From: Galaxea fascicularis
Taxonomy: Eukaryota; Cnidaria; Anthozoa; Scleractinia; Euphylliidae
Assembly (NCBI GenBank): GCA_948470475.1
Contig: OX419341.1
Coordinates: 16,043,542-16,107,541 of the forward strand
Reading direction: 5' to 3'
Length of the DNA: 64,000 bases
The notes beneath the pieces are model-generated. The model had not been told where the DNA came from. It worked only from the letters and a program-made list of their open reading frames with translations, and searched no databases. A program made the translations under genes and the position numbers. Of this stretch, positions 45,230-57,289 are shown piece after piece (position 1 is the first letter of the stretch; every line of letters begins with the position of its first letter).

Positions 45230-47825
45230 TTACTTTTTCTTTCTTAGTCGTTCTTTCCTTGCCTCCTGACGTATTTTATCCGTGAGGCGCTGCTTAGCTC
45301 TTTGGATTTCACCCTCATCTTCTTTTCCGGTAATTAGACCAAGCTGCAGTGCTTTCTGATCGCTAGCCACCCTCTCCCAAACTACTTCCTTCTTTATAGC
45401 ATTGTTGTCAATGAGGTCCTTTGTTAAACTGACTAGGTGTCTTGTCTGTTCGTCAGTAAACTTTCTCCAAAATCGCGAAGATTCGTTTGAGACAGACATA
45501 GCGCTTGACACTGATGGTTCTTTATGAAATTCTGCTTCTTTCAGGTAGCGTATAACCTTCTCGGAGCTGGTCAGCTGCTCCAAATGTTTGACGTGGTCTT
45601 CTCTTAGTCGATGGAGTTTCAGGACAACTGCTTTGGTGGAACGTTGTTTGAGTATGTTTGATTTCACCACTTTTTCACTGACATCTTTCTCTTTGATGGA
45701 GCCTGTTTCTATTTAGTTGGAAGAGCTTCTTTAACTCTTCAGTTTCCTCTGTTTTCCACACATCAGATGTTTCGCTCTCTTTCTTTTCCTGAGTATCTTC
45801 ACATGTCTGAAGAGAAACGAGCTTCTTGACTGCCCTTCTTCCCAAATCGGTTTCTTTTACTTTGTTGTGGACTTGGTAGTATTTTGCTTGCGTTTCGGTC
45901 TTGTGCTGGGCAAGAGCAGCTAAATTATCTCTTTCACCAGGCATGTGGAGGTGCATTCCGGTTGCAAGGGATTTCCGGACTATTGTTGCAGATATCTTTC
46001 CTTTGAGATCTATTCCCTCTCTTTGGAATGCTCTCCAAACGCAAGTGGAAACTTGTGATGATGTCAGTGACAAACCGTTACTCGAGATAAACACTTGCTG
46101 TATGTGGTAGGTCAGGTAGGTCAGATTGTCGTTCTTGGCTGAGAAACTTATAAAACAGTCTTAAAGTCATCAGATAAGATCTGACAGTCCCTGGTTGGTA
46201 CTTTTCTACAGAATACAATAGCCACGTCTTCAAAACCTGTACCCCATCATTTCGCGGTAGCAACAGCAGATACATCGCAGGTAGTTTAGGGTCAGCTGGT
46301 TTGGTAGCCGTTTCGTTTAGTTTCAACCTTCGGATGATACTTTGTACTTGGGACTTGTACTGCTGTGCCATTTTTGTGCTACGGTATCCTCCACTGACGT
46401 CGATCAGCCAACCATAAAAATCAACGAGGAATCCCTCTGTAGCAGTGTCCATGTCCCAATCTCTGGTTCTGTTCTTGTCAGTTTCTTGCTCGTCTAGCTC
46501 GCAGTCACTTGGCACCCATTCTGTATGTATCTCATCATCATCATCGCTCTCATACCCTCCAAACATGAAGCAACTTGAAAAGCTTGATCATAACTGCTAT
46601 CATCCTCTTTGTAAACACGACCTACTTCATCCGTTATTTCCTGGGAAGTTTTAAACCTGTGGCCTTCCTTTACTCTGTTGTCTTTAAATTGTTTTACGTA
46701 CTTCTTCGTCCAGGAATGAACCCCTGTCATTGTTTTTTTCACCAACAACCTCGACTAATTCGGTTAACAGCCCATCGCGTTCATTGCGGAGAGACAGTAA
46801 ATTCTCTGCTTTGGATGACTGGCTATCTGTTGGGTCTGATTCTTCTGAAAGTGCATCTTCATCGCCGCAGATGTAATCTAAGTCTGAAGCCCGATCACTA
46901 CTGCTGGATACCGTGATGGCATTATCGGCTGGCTCATTGAAAGTGCAAGCCATGTCTTCAGTCTTCAGGGTACACCAAAGCAAATCTCTATAGTCTTCGT
47001 CACTATCTGCATTCTCCTCCTCATTTTCGTCTTGGCTTTTAGCTTCTTCTCTATTTATGTAAGCATCCTTGTGACCTTTTTTGATTCTCCTTGTGTGGTG
47101 CCCTTTCCGGTCGTTAACATTAGGAGCCCTTCTCTCTTCATAATTCTTCCATACTCTGCTTGTCAACTTGCCGTATTCTTCATCACTTTAAGCGCTGTTT
47201 CGTATTCTTTCAAGTTGTACTCTTTCATCGGTTTCAGCGTGGTCGCGGTCTTCTAAGTCACTCTCCATCGCTTCCCTGCGTGATACGCCTTCTTCCCCTG
47301 CACCAACCATGTTTTCCTCTGTCTCCTCTTCTTCAATCTCCTCTTCATTTGAATAAATACTGCCATCTGTGTTGGTAAGTTGCGTCTTCTTATCACGCTT
47401 TAATTTCCTTTTTTGTGCTCTTTTTCTCTGCTGTTTGAGGCAGGCCAATTTCACTTTTGCTAGTGATGCTCTTGGGGCGTCTGCTAACGCTTTTAAATAT
47501 CTTGGACTGTTTGGCTTCAGGTTATGTATACTTTTCTGGAGATGTTTATGTAGCTGGAATATTGGTGTTTTGAGGCTCTTACATGGAGATAAAAGACAAA
47601 ATTTCACCCTTCACTTAGGCGTCTTCTTCTCGCCAGTGAAGTAAAACCATCGAGTTTTCTTTTCAACTTTGTCATTCCATGCACGTCCTTCTGATGGCGG
47701 CTAAGATTTATGATGCTTGTTCCACAATGGTTGCATTTTTGGGGGTTCCTCTGTTGGCATTTGGTCGTGTTAGTATTCGAGTCTACATTTTTGGACGTTG
47801 AAGGGGCATCATTACCTCCAATCAC
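45230..47825 (-). pseudogene. Degenerate zinc-finger/tyrosine-recombinase gene, copy A
   Basis: Minus-strand order: first finger CNHCGTSIINLSRHQKDVH (47825-47604); second finger-like SPCKSLKTPIFQLHKHLQKS (47607-47188); long acidic linker (47166-46494, three frames); recombinase core-binding part LKTWLLYSVEKYQPGTVRSY (46566-46078); recombinase end IVRKSLATGMH, ALAQHKTETQAKYYQ (46094-45675); Myb-like segments KTEETEELKKLFQL and RKFTDEQTRHLVSL (to 45230). Compared with the better copy at 52.7-55.4 kb, about 170 residues holding the first catalytic Arg and the Lys are deleted, and there are at least five frame changes. Not functional. Inverted tandem arrays bracket it. Confidence 0.7.
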
Positions 47826-48119
47826 AGAAAGTCTTCTCCTTTCTTCATCTCCTCCATTCTATCCAAAAATGAAACAAAGAAAACAACAGAAAAACGTTGC
47901 TTTTCTCTCAAGATACTTTGTCTCAATATAGTTGAAATAGGAGCGTAGCTATATCCAAATTAAGTAAGAGCAGAAAATTACCTTAAACCTATACCTGACT
48001 TTCTACAGGTCAAGCACATATATGTCACCCACTTCGTAGTGCCGATATGTTTTTTAATACGTTAATGCTAAAATAAGAATCCATAAAGTAGAACTACTTT
48101 TCATACGAAATAAGGTCTT

Positions 48120-48530
48120 TCAGTTTTGGTGTTAAACCACAGTGCAGCCCACTGCATAGTAACATTTAAGAGTTTCCAACAGTTAAGTGTATAGTGTTAC
48201 TAATGTTACTATGCAGTGCGGTGCACTGTACTGAGCAACACTACACTGAACTTTTGAGAACTCTTTAATCTTACTATATATGCAGTGCACTGCACTGTAC
48301 TGAACAACACTACACTGAACTGTTGAAAACTCTTTAATCTTACTATGCAGTGCGCTACACTGTACTGAACAACACTACACTGAACTGTTGAAAATTCTTT
48401 AATCTTACTATGCAGTGCGCTACACTATACTGAACTGTTGAAAACTATTAGATGTTACTATGCAGTGCGCTACAATGTACTGAACAACTCTACACTGAAC
48501 AGTAGAGTGCAGCATGCTGCGGGCAGTTAA
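48120..48530 (-). repeat. Right tandem array, inverted relative to 43340-43760
   Basis: About five units of CTTACTATGCAGTGCGCTAC, ACTGTACTGAACAACACTAC, ACTGAACTGTTGAAAACTC with a period of 74-77 bp, the reverse complement of the left array. Confidence 0.8.
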
Positions 48531-48621
48531 TTATGGCACGAAGAAATCTTGTCCGATTCTCATTTACTTTTTGAGGTGTATTAGAAAACTTGCTTGTTGT
48601 TTTCACACCTTCATTCGTTTT

Positions 48622-48855
48622 CTAAAGCCCGGGCTAAGCATTCAAATATTGTTATACAACATTTGTTGATCCAACAATGTTAGAGCGTTTAGCATACATG
48701 TTTTTCCGACATTTTTTGTTAGACGAATGTTTGAGAACTTATCAAACGTTCGTCCAACAAAAAATGTTGAACAAACATGGATGCTTAACGCCCCAACATT
48801 GTCAGATCAACAATTGTTATCAAACAAAGTTGGAACGTTTTGCCCAGGCTTGATA
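48622..48855. mobile_element. Fold-back MITE
   Basis: Two arms of about 105 bp pair end to end: AAGCCCGGGCTAAGCATTC at the left mirrors AAGCCTGGGCAAAACGTTC read inward from 48851, and the centre folds at ACGAATGTTT/AAACGTTCGT. No coding content; target duplication not clear. Confidence 0.65.
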
Positions 48856-48859
48856 TTTC

Positions 48860-49829
48860 TCAACTCATGCAAAACCATCTTGCATGTGCCTTTTCCAAGG
48901 ATTAAATGTGTATGTTGTCAACCTTTTCTCTGAATTTTCATGTTTCTAGCAGCTTATTGTTAAATCGTGTGTTTACAATCGTAAGATTTAGTGAGATTAA
49001 ACCTTTAGAAATAGAAACAAAAACGGAAATATCTTGCCTAATCAAAAAAGGGAAGGCTTAGACTGAATGATTTAATAAATTGATATTGTAACTCTACTTT
49101 TAACCAGATTAACTTCCGGTGACATAATAACTGATTGTTTGTCACATGTGGCTACACAGACATCAATGACCACGCTTTCCGGTTTTGTCTGCCTTCTCCT
49201 TTACTTCTAAATAAATTACCCAGTTGCTTAAGGGGCTTTATCACTTATTTAAGTTGCGTTACCAAATTGTATTTGAGCACAAATCGATAGAACAGCATTA
49301 AATAGTTAAAAAGGAACGGATAAGAAATTAAAGTGATTATTTTAATTGATGGAAGATTGAGATATATTATGAAAGACCACTATTAAAACGTCATGAAAGC
49401 ACCAGTAGAACGATCGTTTCTCATACTTAAAAAAAATATAGTGCGGTTATTATTGTATGGTGAAATAGACAAAAAATTAAAAGGAAAGTATACATACCTT
49501 TCAAAATAGTCACTGAAAATTCGCGTTGAGTCTCCAAACAAAAGACAGCTGCTTAACGCGTGACAGTTGTGAAGAATTCAGCCCAAGAAACGCATTTTTT
49601 TATTATTTATATTTTGCCTATTTGTTTAGCTTGTGATGTATTTATTATAAAGGTTATAACACTCTCAGAGGAACTAAAAAGTAGAACGTACACAATTAAA
49701 GCTAATTAACATGGACACAGGGGTACCGAGAAGAAGAAAAAGTATCTTTTTCAAATAGAAATACTATAAAACGAAGTAGCTGTGTGTTTTCAGGTATTAA
49801 GTGGTTTGGTAGTTGTTACAAGTTTGCTT
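48860..49829. other. No gene recognised
   Basis: A+T-rich noncoding sequence without identified repeats. Confidence 0.5.
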
Positions 49830-49970
49830 GAGTATTTGCTACGGTAGCAAATACCCACTTATTGTAGCAAATACTCACTAGTGAGTATTAGCTACCGTAG
49901 CAAGTACTCAGTGAGTATTTGCTACCGTAGCAAATACCCATTCATTGTAGCAAATACTCACTTGAATCGG
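49830..49970. repeat. Palindromic GTAGCAAATAC cluster
   Basis: Several copies of GTAGCAAATACCCA(C/T)T and its inverse AGTGAGTATTTGCTAC, partly as the palindrome GTATTTGCTACCGTAGCAAATAC split by one variant base set. The same word ends both units of the duplication at 42.66-43.12 kb. Confidence 0.65.
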
Positions 49971-51055
49971 ACTCTCTCTCTCTCTCTAGATGTAATGGCA
50001 CCACTTTTGTACCCTTTTGTCTCTGTCAAAAAATAATTAGTCAATCAAGCTAAAATTCCAAATAAAAAATAGTGCAAGGCTCAGTAGAGTGTAGGCAAGC
50101 TTTTGACGTCATCTGGTTTAATTTGAAAAAATCGCCTTGTTTCAGCAGCGTTTTAAACTTCTAAAGGGTTCAAATGTGCCACTCCTTAGGGTATGCGCCA
50201 AAAAAAGAGGGTAAATCACAAATTCCCCACGTAGTAATGGATATTTTTAGGACCAATATGTTTCAGTGTGTTCACTCGCTTACCCTAGTAATTTTAAAAG
50301 CAGTTGGCGAACGTTCCAAAAAGATGACTTCAAATGATACACACTTTCATGTACATTCAAGTTTCGCATTTCGGTTTTAGGCCAAATTTGACAATTTGAA
50401 TTTGCGAACGTTACTGCTTCCAAGGTATTTAACAAAAATACACAAAATAAACTTCATAGGATGTGCTTTCCATTTGCAAATGTGCTGCGAAAGTTTCAGG
50501 CCAATATCTAAATCTGTCTTTTTTCTGTGATCAGTTTTTCGTGACCCTATGTAGCGTTTCTTTGAGGTTACCAAAGTGCCACATTTCGTGATTTTCGCTA
50601 GAAATTCTCACATTAGGAGAAAGGTATCACTTTTGCTTGAATGTTGTCATCACTTTGCTGAATTATAGGTCACAGCTTCACCTTCCTTTGACAGTTGTTT
50701 AAAGCATGAACCTTTAAAGCCTTTGCAACTGGAAACACTTTTATCTGTACCTATGCGATGTAAATGCCGGCTTTTTGTGCTTCGCGCTTGCATAAAGGTT
50801 TTTTTTTTGTCTTCATAAAATATTATGGACCATCATTGCCAAAGCGTTAAAGTATGTAGGGGAATCGGAAGATATAATTAAATATTCAAGAGTGCTGAAA
50901 ACGATTCCAACTCCGCAGTCTTAACCTGAGAACCCACAGCTCAGCCATGAATTTTTAGTCAGGGGAATAACGGTAAGAGTGAGGAGTTAGCATACTAGTA
51001 ACGTAAATTTTTAACTGTGTCCACGAAAACAAGTTTGTATTAGACCATGCAGCAC
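49971..51055. other. No gene recognised; CT microsatellite at the left
   Basis: A (CT)n run at about 49975-49990 is followed by text related, in inverse orientation, to the GTTACAAAAGTGCCA repeat at 57.3-57.46 kb (GTACAAAAGTGGTGCCA). The remainder has no ORF with motifs. Confidence 0.45.
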
Positions 51056-51569
51056 TTTAAGCCCAGCGCACACTTGAGCTGTCAGCTGAGCTGAGCGTCA
51101 CTCGTGACTGTTGGCGTAAGCTGTTTCCTCAAGTGTTCAGTGTTGTGTTCTGCGATTTTCGTCACTAGTGCCATCAGTGCCGGATATTCAACATGTTGAA
51201 TAATTTTGTGCATGAGTGAACATTTCCTCACAGTGTGCGCGCTTTCTGAGCTATAAGCGCAGTAATCGATGCAAATGCGCATGCTTTTTTTCGTATTTAC
51301 ACGACTCAAGATGGCGTAAAACAGCTCGATAGTTGCTGAAGCATGCGCATTTGCATCGATTACGGAGCTGATAGCTCAGAAAGTGCGCACACTGTGAGGA
51401 AATGTTCACTCGTGCACAAAATTATTCAACATGTTGAATATCCGGCGCTGATGGCACGAGTGACCAAAATCGCAGAACAAGACACTGCACACTTGAGGAA
51501 ACAGCTTACGCCAACAGTCACGAGTGACGCTCAGCTCAGCTGATAGCTCAAGTATATGCCGGGCTTTAA
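51056..51569. mobile_element. Fold-back MITE with 230-bp arms and TTTAA target sites
   Basis: The element 51061-51564 is a near-perfect palindrome: arms of about 230 bp pair along their length around a short centre near 51310. Ends are GCCCAGC and, inverted, GCCCGGC, each next to TTTAA (51056-51060 and 51565-51569), suggesting a TTAA-type duplication. Because of the symmetry the two strands encode almost the same 66-residue ORF in opposite directions; this is a by-product and not a gene. Confidence 0.8.
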
Positions 51570-51612
51570 TCTACAGGTTTTCCTTCTTCAGCTCGTGGGT
51601 AATGTTTCTGTG

Positions 51613-52070
51613 GCTTCAAGTGCGCGCAAGCTGCGCATGATCGCGCATAGCAGACAAACTGTAGTAAGCCACCTTAAATAGCAGAGTTGTCCATAAAAAT
51701 GGTATTCTTAATTACTTGAGGAAATGCGCGTGATTGCTACTGCGTTCAAGCACGCGCAAGCTGCGCATAATCGCGCACAGCAGAACAACTGTAGTAAGCC
51801 ACCTTAAATAGCAGAGTTGTCCCGGGGGGAGGATTGTCTTGGGTATCCGATACCATAAAAATGGTATTCTTAATAACGTGAGGAAATGAGCGTGATTGCT
51901 ACTGCGTTTAGCGCGCACAAGCTGTGTATAATCGCACCCAGAAGAAAAACCGAGGTAAGCCAACTTAAATACCAAAGTTGTCCTGGGGGAGGATTGTCTT
52001 GGGTATCCAAAGCCATACAAATGGTATTCTTAATAACTTGAGAAAACGAGCGTGATTGCTACTGCGTGCT
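51613..52070. repeat. Three tandem units, 125-170 bp
   Basis: Each copy includes GCGCAAGCTGCGCAT, GTAAGCCACCTTAAATA, CAGAGTTGTCC, ATGGTATTCTTAAT and CGTGATTGCTACTGCG. The second and third contain an extra GGGAGGATTGTCTTGGG block. Confidence 0.75.
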
Positions 52071-52728
52071 TGCCAAATTCAACTTTCCATGCAAAAATGA
52101 TCCCTTTTGGGAGTTGCTTGGACAAGTGAAAATATATAGCTAATTTTCACCACTTGCTATCATATCATTTTCAAACGTTGTTTGGAAAAAAACAAATAAA
52201 CAAAAGCATCAGTTTTGATTCTCTCAATTCTGCACGCCCGTGTCGCTTCTCCAAAAACGCGCTTAATAATAATGATAACAAGTCACTCACCAATAACGAT
52301 AACTTTTTATTATGGGTTTTCCTCAATAAAATATTGTGCATGTTGGAATAACACTAGAAAACAAAGCTGTTGTCAGGAGAAAGTTGTGACAAAAATTACA
52401 AGACTTATGGTATGAACCTAAATTTCTAAAAGCGGCGAGTTCATACCATAAATCTAGAAAACGACGATGAAATATTGTCAAAAAATTTCAAATGTTCTTA
52501 CTCAGACTACTATAGTTTATCTGAAACAACCACGTTAATTTTAAACTCACGTATGTGAACATCATTGGACTTCAGAGCTATACAAAACGTTTGGCTTCAG
52601 TTCTTACTTAGACTACTGTAGTTTCCGCCCAAAAAACATCAAAACCTAATTTAAAAGTTTCGCATTTGAATGTCATTTGACTTCCAGGGTTATAGCAAAA
52701 GGTTTAGAACCACAGAAAAAAGTTGTTA
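52071..52728. other. No gene; short repeats
   Basis: A small palindrome (TTATGGTATGAAC ... GTTCATACCATAA) at about 52407-52452 and a direct repeat of CTTAC(T)CAGACTACT at 52497 and 52604. Otherwise unremarkable. Confidence 0.5.
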
Positions 52729-55700
52729 CTAAAATTTATGTGGTTTCCTCTTTTGTTTCCTTTCATATTTTAACCTGTTGACAATCTGCTCTACGTTGTA
52801 TCCTTTCAATACGTCATTTCCAGACAAGCGTTCGATGATGACAGGCTTTGAAATTGGCCTTCCATTGTTCACCATATCCTTAAATATATCCACCAAAGCT
52901 TTAGCCTGTGCAGAGGAAAACACTCCTTTTGAACGGACTGTAGACTCAGTCACGGAAACATCGCCTGTTGTAAGACTGCTGCTTTCAGGAATTTCCTGGT
53001 TTGAGGCGGTAAATAATCTCTGTACACGGTGGTCTAAGTCTTCTTCATCTTCTGGCAGATTTACCTCGTCTTCGTTGCTCTTGTTATCGATCTTGGCTTT
53101 AAATCGCCATTCTGCACGAATCTTATCGTACACCCTCTTCGGGTCTTCCTGATTCAGAATTGGATGGTTCTTAATTTTTTCTCGTAGGCAAGCCATAGTT
53201 ATTTCCTGTGTAGATATTTCTTCTTCAAATAGAGCTTTCAGAGCTGTCACTGAGTTCTCATTCCATGGAGACCGAGTTAGGGTTGTACTTTCATCCTTCA
53301 ATGCACTTTCTTCATGAACCGGGTGATCGTGCATTTCATCAGAGTTCTCAACTGTTTCTTGTTTGTCTTTTTCCTGGCTGGAGTCTCTCATAATCCCGTG
53401 GAGCGTTTGGGAAGCCTTCACTGAAGACTTTGTCTTGTCGAAGATCCTGTAGTACTTCTCAGCAGTTGTTTCTCGATGAGCCATAAGGTCGGCAAGGTGG
53501 CTATTTATTTCCTTGTGCTTATCATGACATCGTGTTACGGCACTTTTACGATACAACGTATGGTGAATAGGACCCTCCACTCCAGCTTTCTTGAATATTG
53601 ATCCAAGCGCCTTGGTAATCTGGCTTGATTGTAAACTTTTTCCGGCCCAAGAAAGGAACATTTCTTGCTTTCCTTCCATTTGTGCACCTGGAAGCCGGGA
53701 GCGCATTTCCCTCAGAAATATACTGAGGCAGTTGTACAAATGACTTGTAAGGACTACTTGGGCAGGGCCGTGAGTATCCACCGTCTTATGATGGAGAACT
53801 TTCACGACATATCGGTCATCTTCCATCTGCGCGCGCTTAAATTCCTCAACAGTCATAAAAGCAACTACACCAGCCCGGTTTGCGTTGTCTATCATAATCT
53901 GAGCTATGAGGTAGTCTCGGACAAGTGTATACATGGCCTGTGTTATTTCCATAGAGTGAGCTCTGGTCAGTTTTCCTAGAACAATAACTGCATCTCGCGT
54001 GACCTGGCTATTCTCGAATTCCTTCACCGTTTCTGGAGTTATCAGGGCACTCACATCCTCCTCTTGCCTCTCCCATCTACGTCTTGTGGTGTCCCGTTTA
54101 TACGACGCCGACCATTTCTTCAGCTTTTCGCGCAGGGTTATGATGCTATCTTTGTCAAAGTCAACATAACTTGGTTCGTCTCCCAAAAGAAAGGAACAAT
54201 AGTGTTGGAGGCTCATCAAGTACGACTTAATAGTAGCGGGATGGTATTTTTCTTTGGCATATGGTAGAAAGACATCTCTGATCACTTTCTGGTCGAGTAA
54301 AGATGCAAGTCCCCCACTCACCACTGACTCAATCCTTTTTAGTTGTGACACAAGCTGCGTCGCTGTTTTTTTGTCCTTTTGTTCCCCATCAGGGGACAAC
54401 ATCCACTTACAAAATTGCTTCAGTCTCCGGGGTGTTTCTGGTCGTAGAGCTTGCCAATTCTGCAACCTCGTCGTCTTGAGGCAATGTATCGGATTCATCT
54501 CGCTTGTGTTCACTCTGGTCAGAACTTTGGAAATTTAAGGGATACTCATCTTCTGAATTGTCTGATATCTGTGCAAGTTGTACATCTCCAGTAACTAACC
54601 CTTGTCTGTTCCTGAGTTCCTCTTTCATGCGCATAAAAACATGAGGCCTATCCGTCGAAACAACCTTTGCTAGAGAGAGGACCTTTTTATACCTGGGATC
54701 TTCTCTTTTTAGTTTGTGTCTTCGTTGAAGGTGTTGGGGCAGTCTGTCTGTAATGACCATACATCCACGTAAAGGACATAGCTTGCTCCTTCGATTAGGC
54801 CTCTCGGGTTTCTTAGCTTTTTCTTCACTTTTTTTTCGTCTACGATTTCCAGCAACAGCTGTTTCTTGACTTAGAAATACATACTTCTTGCGGAGCTTGA
54901 ATCTTTTCAGTGCCGTCCTAGCATATTCTGCATTCCATTTATGGACGTTGCGGAGGTGCGTTGGTAGGTGAACAACATTTGCATCGCAATTTGGAACTGG
55001 GCATGGCTTCCTCTCACGTTTTCCACTGTTTTTTACCTTTTCGTTTTCACAAACTTCACTTGCACTACCTTTCTCTTTTTTAGTCGACCTCGTGCTACTT
55101 TCAGCCCTTATTTCTTCTTCTTTAATTTGCTTTTCTTTTTCTCCATCGTCTCCCTGAGTTCCATCAGTCTCTTCATCACTACTTTCGTTGCTACTTTCGT
55201 CGCTACTTTCCTCACCACTGGTGCCACTTGCCAGGACTGTTTCATTGTAAACTTGGAAATCGCTTCCTTCTCCTTCAGCGCCTACTGTTATCTTCTAAAT
55301 GCGTGTACCCTTCTTCAACTTGAGCATTTTTGTTGAAGTCTTCGTTTTCGAGAAAACTGTAAAGCTGAGCCTGCAGGTTTGTCCACTGATGTCTTAAAGA
55401 AAACTGTTTTTCCCTGCACTAATAAAGGCAATTGAACACACAAGATTAAAATCACCACCTCATCATCACTAATCATTCTCTAATACCAAATTAGTAAGTG
55501 AGTAAGTAACATTTAGTGCCTTAACAGCAGCTGCAAGTTTTTTTGGCTCTTTAATCTTTTGATCACAGTAAAAATACAACCCCTAAGGAAAGGGTTGTTG
55601 TCTTGACCAGTACCTTCAAGGCTGAAAGTGTGAGAGAAGAAAGGGGTCTTAAGGCCTGTTGAAATTAACCTGATAACCTGAAAGTGACTTTAAAATTCTT

Positions 55701-56351
55701 AAAGTGTAATTACATTTCTTCTTACAAAGTTTCAGCATTACGTAGGTGATTAAAAATGTTCCTCTACATTCATGTATGGGGCTAGGGTACTATGTCCTCC
55801 ACCCTGCAAGTAATCATATGGTCATTTTAAACTCAAAGTTTCACTGATGTACCATAAAATATGAGTGACTACTTGGCTCCTATCCTCATTGTTAACCCTT
55901 CTGTGTAGAGCAGAAGCTTTAAATAATATAATATAATATAATGTAATATAAGATAAGATAAGATAAGATAATAAATTATAATATTTGGTGAGAAAATGCT
56001 TTCATCATTGCAAATCAAGTGTTTTGCTTTAAGAAGCCCCAGGTAAATGAATGTGTTAGTATACATGTTTTGATCTCCATTCCAGCTTTACTGATCTTGT
56101 TTTTAACCTACACATGCACGTTATCATGATAACAGGCACTTTACAAGAAGGACAAAAATTGAAACACAACAGCAATGGCAATCATTATAGTTTTGATAGT
56201 ATAAAAGGAAAAGTACCAAACAGGATCAAAACTAAAAGATTAATATACGTGGACTTACCCTATTAGCTGCTTCCTTATCACCCCGACGTAATGCAGCCAT
56301 TTCAGCTGCTTTTAAATCTTTCAGTCTAGCCTGAAATCCATTGTAATCCAT
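52729..56351 (-). CDS. Zinc-finger/tyrosine-recombinase/Myb-like gene, copy B
   Basis: Probable first exon 56351-56259 (MDYNGFQARLKDLKAAEM, donor GTAAGT, phase 0); second exon from about 55385 (acceptor AAGACATCAG) onward. Domains: acidic segment; zinc fingers CPVPNC-x8-HLPTHLRNVH and CPLRGC-x7-LPQHLQRRH; acidic linker; core-binding domain (YHPATIKSYLMSLQHY); catalytic domain with ANRAGVV (first Arg), LHHKT (Lys), TLYRKSAVT (Thr replaces the usual His of H-x-x-R), LMAHRETTAEKYYR (His and nucleophile Tyr); then two Myb/SANT-like repeats (SPWNENSVTALKALFEEE; FSSAQAKALVDIFKDM). The final 594 codons are open. Single-nucleotide frame changes occur near 54420 and 55300, so as assembled it needs two frame corrections or small introns. 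This combination suggests a Crypton-like transposase or a domesticated relative. Confidence 0.65.
55917..55975. repeat. Microsatellite (TATAA)n/(AGATA)n
   Basis: Tandem ATAAT and AGATA units within the first intron of the recombinase gene model. Confidence 0.8.
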
Positions 56352-57289
56352 TCTGATCTTTAATCTGGATGTGATCAACAACCATTGCCAAGTTAATATA
56401 GACAGTACACTAATACTTCTTCTAGGGGCTCCCAAAAAAAATAAAGGGTAAAATCATTCATCATTATATCCCCCACTGAAGTAAATTATCAACCCCCCTT
56501 ATAAATGTGTTGACAGTTCATAAAATGCTGACATTTACTGGCCAAGTTAAAGTGGCTCAATATGCTTTTGTTATTTCTAAACACAAATTCTTTGATGGAT
56601 CGCTACTGTGACACTTTCGTTTGTTTCCTTGAAACTGGTTCTAAAAATTATTTGTCAACATGTTGTGATAATTTTTTTTTCACAAAAGAGGTTACCATAG
56701 CTAAACTACAAGTTCAGTGACCGTTTTTTTAGTATTGAATTTCAATCAGCATAATCAACAGTAATCTTTCTGCAAAGTTTTGAAAAATCTGTACCGTACC
56801 GTAGGTTAAGAGTGGTAGTATCGATCCATCAGAGAATTAGTGTTTCAAATAGCAAAACCATTTCGAAATCTAAAGACCATCTAAGGATTAAAATTGATTT
56901 CATTTCATGGTTTTCGACATTAAGATCGTGACTAATAAAACACTGAAAACCTAGAATTCGCGTTACACATACATCGTTCGATTTTATGGATAAAAGTTAC
57001 TGTGTTTACCTCTGAAAGGTCAAATATGCGTTTGTAAAGAAGCACATGACGATGAGCTGTGCTGGCAATGAATTTAAAGTAATTTGCAAAGAATTCCGCT
57101 TTCATGAAAGTTATCCTAACATTTATGGCGTATGGATAGTAATATGGTGAGATACTTTGTCCCTGATGAAGACTATCAGAAAAGAAACGCTACTGGAAAG
57201 TTACACGTACCTGAAGAGTATCCACAGGCCGCCATTTTGAAATCATTCCAAAACACTAGAACCCAGGCCCTAAAGGCTGAACACGTGTC
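56352..57289. other. No gene recognised
   Basis: Upstream of the recombinase gene model; may contain its promoter, but no element was identified. Confidence 0.45.

Noticed and set aside
51082..51543. Two nearly identical 66-75-residue ORFs on opposite strands
   Set aside because: They are the two arms of a fold-back MITE; no coding signal beyond the palindrome.
55000..55336. Phe/Ser-rich membrane-like ORF on the plus strand
   Set aside because: It is antisense to the acidic and Lys-rich N-terminal region of recombinase copy B.
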